Made by a program: the position numbers and the translations under genes
Notes under the pieces: generated by a model
The model's database searches: none
The model's input: the letters and a program-made list of their open reading frames with translations, nothing else
What the model was told of the DNA's origin: nothing
Source of the DNA: Acetobacteraceae bacterium H6797
Lineage (GTDB): Bacteria > Pseudomonadota > Alphaproteobacteria > Acetobacterales > Acetobacteraceae
Length of the DNA stretch: 64,000 nucleotides
Direction of reading: 5' to 3'
Assembly: GCA_015223225.1 (NCBI GenBank)
Contig: JADFCQ010000001.1
Location: forward strand, 496,001-560,000
Part shown: positions 63,212 through 64,000 of the stretch, in pieces
Position numbering within the stretch: position 1 is the stretch's first letter
Layout: every line of letters starts with the position of its first letter

Positions 63212-63279
63212 TAGGTCATAGATATGGTTTTTTGACGGTAGAGGGAAGAGCGGGCTTGCGGAAGCCCCAATAGGTCATA
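63212..63279. promoter_or_regulatory. Repeated TAGGTCATA motif in divergent promoter region
   Basis: TAGGTCATA occurs at 63212-63220 and 63271-63279, 59 bases apart, in the 150-base gap between the hydratase and GST genes. The stretch is AT-rich against its surroundings and holds a hairpin GGGCTT/AAGCCC between the copies. This arrangement suits a regulator serving both divergent units. Confidence 0.45.
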
Positions 63280-63315
63280 TAACTAGCACAAAGACCATTA
63301 ATGGGAGAACGCCGC

Positions 63316-63924
63316 TTGAAGCTGCACTGGTCCCCCCGATCGCCTTTCGTGCGGAAGGTCATGATCGCGGCACACGAACTCGGCCTAGTCGATCGCTTCG
63401 AGCGCGTGCGCACCGTCGTCGCCATGAAAGACCCGAATATCGGCCTGCTGAGCGACAATCCGCTGGGCAAGATCCCGACCCTGGTTCTCGATGACGGCCG
63501 CATCCTCTTCGACAGCGTCGTCATCTGCGAATATTTCGACAGCATCGCCGAGAAGCCCACGCTCTTCCCCGCCTCGGGCCCCGAGCGTTTCGATGCGCTG
63601 CGCCGCCATGCGCTGGGCACCGGCTATCTCGACATGCTCATCCTCTGGCGCAACGAGCGCGACAAGGAAGCGCCTTTCGAGCCTTGGCTGAAAGGCTTCT
63701 CGCTCAAGCACAAGGCCACCCTGGCTTCGCTGGAAGCCGAGGCGGAGACGCTGGGCAAGCTGCCCTTCGGCATCGGCCATATCGCGATCGGCTGCGCGCT
63801 GTCCTACATGGATTTCCGCTTCGCCGATCTCGGCTGGCGGGAGGGCCATCCGAAGCTCCATGCCTGGCACGAGACCTTCCGCGCCCGCCCCTCGGTGAAG
63901 GCGACGGAGATCGTCGATGGCTGA
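63316..63924 (+). CDS. Glutathione S-transferase family protein
   Basis: A 202-residue protein: N-terminal thioredoxin-like domain with KLHWSPRSPFVRKV (Ser-Pro-x-Ser-Pro active-site turn), the glutathione-binding NPLGKIPTLVLDDG and LFDSVVICEYFD, then an all-helical C-terminal domain. TTG 63316 is preferred since GGGAG is eight bases upstream and the family usually begins with Lys-Leu at this point; ATG 63301 is in frame. It may isomerise or reduce an intermediate, or protect from one. A CoA-transferase gene overlaps its end by eight bases. Confidence 0.9.
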   Translation: MKLHWSPRSPFVRKVMIAAHELGLVDRFERVRTVVAMKDPNIGLLSDNPLGKIPTLVLDDGRILFDSVVICEYFDSIAEKPTLFPASGPERFDALRRHALGTGYLDMLILWRNERDKEAPFEPWLKGFSLKHKATLASLEAEAETLGKLPFGIGHIAIGCALSYMDFRFADLGWREGHPKLHAWHETFRARPSVKATEIVDG

Positions 63925-64000
63925 GCAGCGCCAGGGCCCGCTCTCGCATATCCGCGTGCTGGATCTATCGCGCATCATGGCCGGGCCGTGGTGCGGGCAG
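63917..64000 (+). CDS. CaiB/BaiF family CoA-transferase, cut by window end
   Basis: 28 codons are visible before the window ends. The sequence HIRVLDLSRIMAGPWCGQ is the canonical start of a class III CoA-transferase (Arg-Val-x-Asp-x-Ser-x-x-x-Ala-Gly-Pro). The ATG overlaps the GST stop by eight bases, so both are on one mRNA. It would be the third CoA-transferase of this family in the window. Confidence 0.8.
   Translation, partial: MAEQRQGPLSHIRVLDLSRIMAGPWCGQ

Overview
The window is about 64 kb of high-GC chromosomal DNA from an alphaproteobacterium, most likely of the Acetobacteraceae (Roseomonas-like). Pointers are rnhB next to ccrM (GANTC methylase), COQ9 beside rpsU, a separate F0 ATP synthase operon with both b' and b subunits, the mutY/DUF721/dsbA/smc block, and four orphan Bug-type binding proteins. 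I see no rRNA, CRISPR array, prophage or insertion sequence. There is one tRNA gene (Val-GAC) and one strong small-RNA candidate.

Layout. 1-8 kb: end of a TauE/SafE permease, an Asp/Glu racemase-family protein, an exported unknown, a GH10 glycosidase, and a TRAP transporter (dctP-dctQ-dctM) followed by a threonine aldolase. 8-20 kb: methyltransferase, tRNA-Val, N-formylglutamate amidohydrolase, the sRNA candidate, lytic transglycosylase, asparaginase-like protein, ccrM, rnhB, gamma-glutamyltransferase, heme genes hmuS-hemP, rpsU, peptide deformylase, COQ9. 20-24 kb: acyl-CoA dehydrogenase/GFA/CoA-transferase operon with a divergent LysR gene. 24-28 kb: a c-di-GMP signalling operon (small exported protein, hybrid histidine kinase, response-regulator diguanylate cyclase). 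28-35 kb: mutY with a small downstream gene, then head to head DUF721, dsbA and smc. 35-38 kb: a second c-di-GMP operon (small molybdopterin-domain protein plus GGDEF-EAL protein). 38-41 kb: atpI-atpB-atpE-atpF'-atpF. 41-49 kb: enolase-superfamily enzyme, conserved unknown, gamma-carbonic-anhydrase-like protein, and an HMG-CoA-lyase/CoA-transferase/Bug operon with a divergent IclR gene.

49-64 kb is a catabolic region that reads as aromatic-acid degradation. A quinate/shikimate dehydrogenase homologue and a fused 3-dehydroshikimate dehydratase would give protocatechuate. A 4,5-dihydroxyphthalate-decarboxylase-like protein could give the same product from phthalate. LigI-like and GalB-like enzymes then act after 4,5 (meta) cleavage: 2-pyrone-4,6-dicarboxylate to 4-oxalomesaconate to 4-carboxy-4-hydroxy-2-oxoadipate. 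The ring-cleavage dioxygenase, the LigC step and the aldolase are not in the window. Bug proteins, a fumarase/tartrate-dehydratase pair, a glutathione transferase and a further CoA-transferase (cut by the window end) accompany them.

The most unusual observations are: an 88-nt sRNA candidate with a near-ideal promoter and anti-Shine-Dalgarno sequence in both hairpin loops; an smc frame with no ATG, GTG or TTG start before its Walker A motif; mutY and the DUF721 gene whose start codons overlap head to head; and a 13-codon leader ORF whose stop overlaps the start of the molybdopterin-domain gene.
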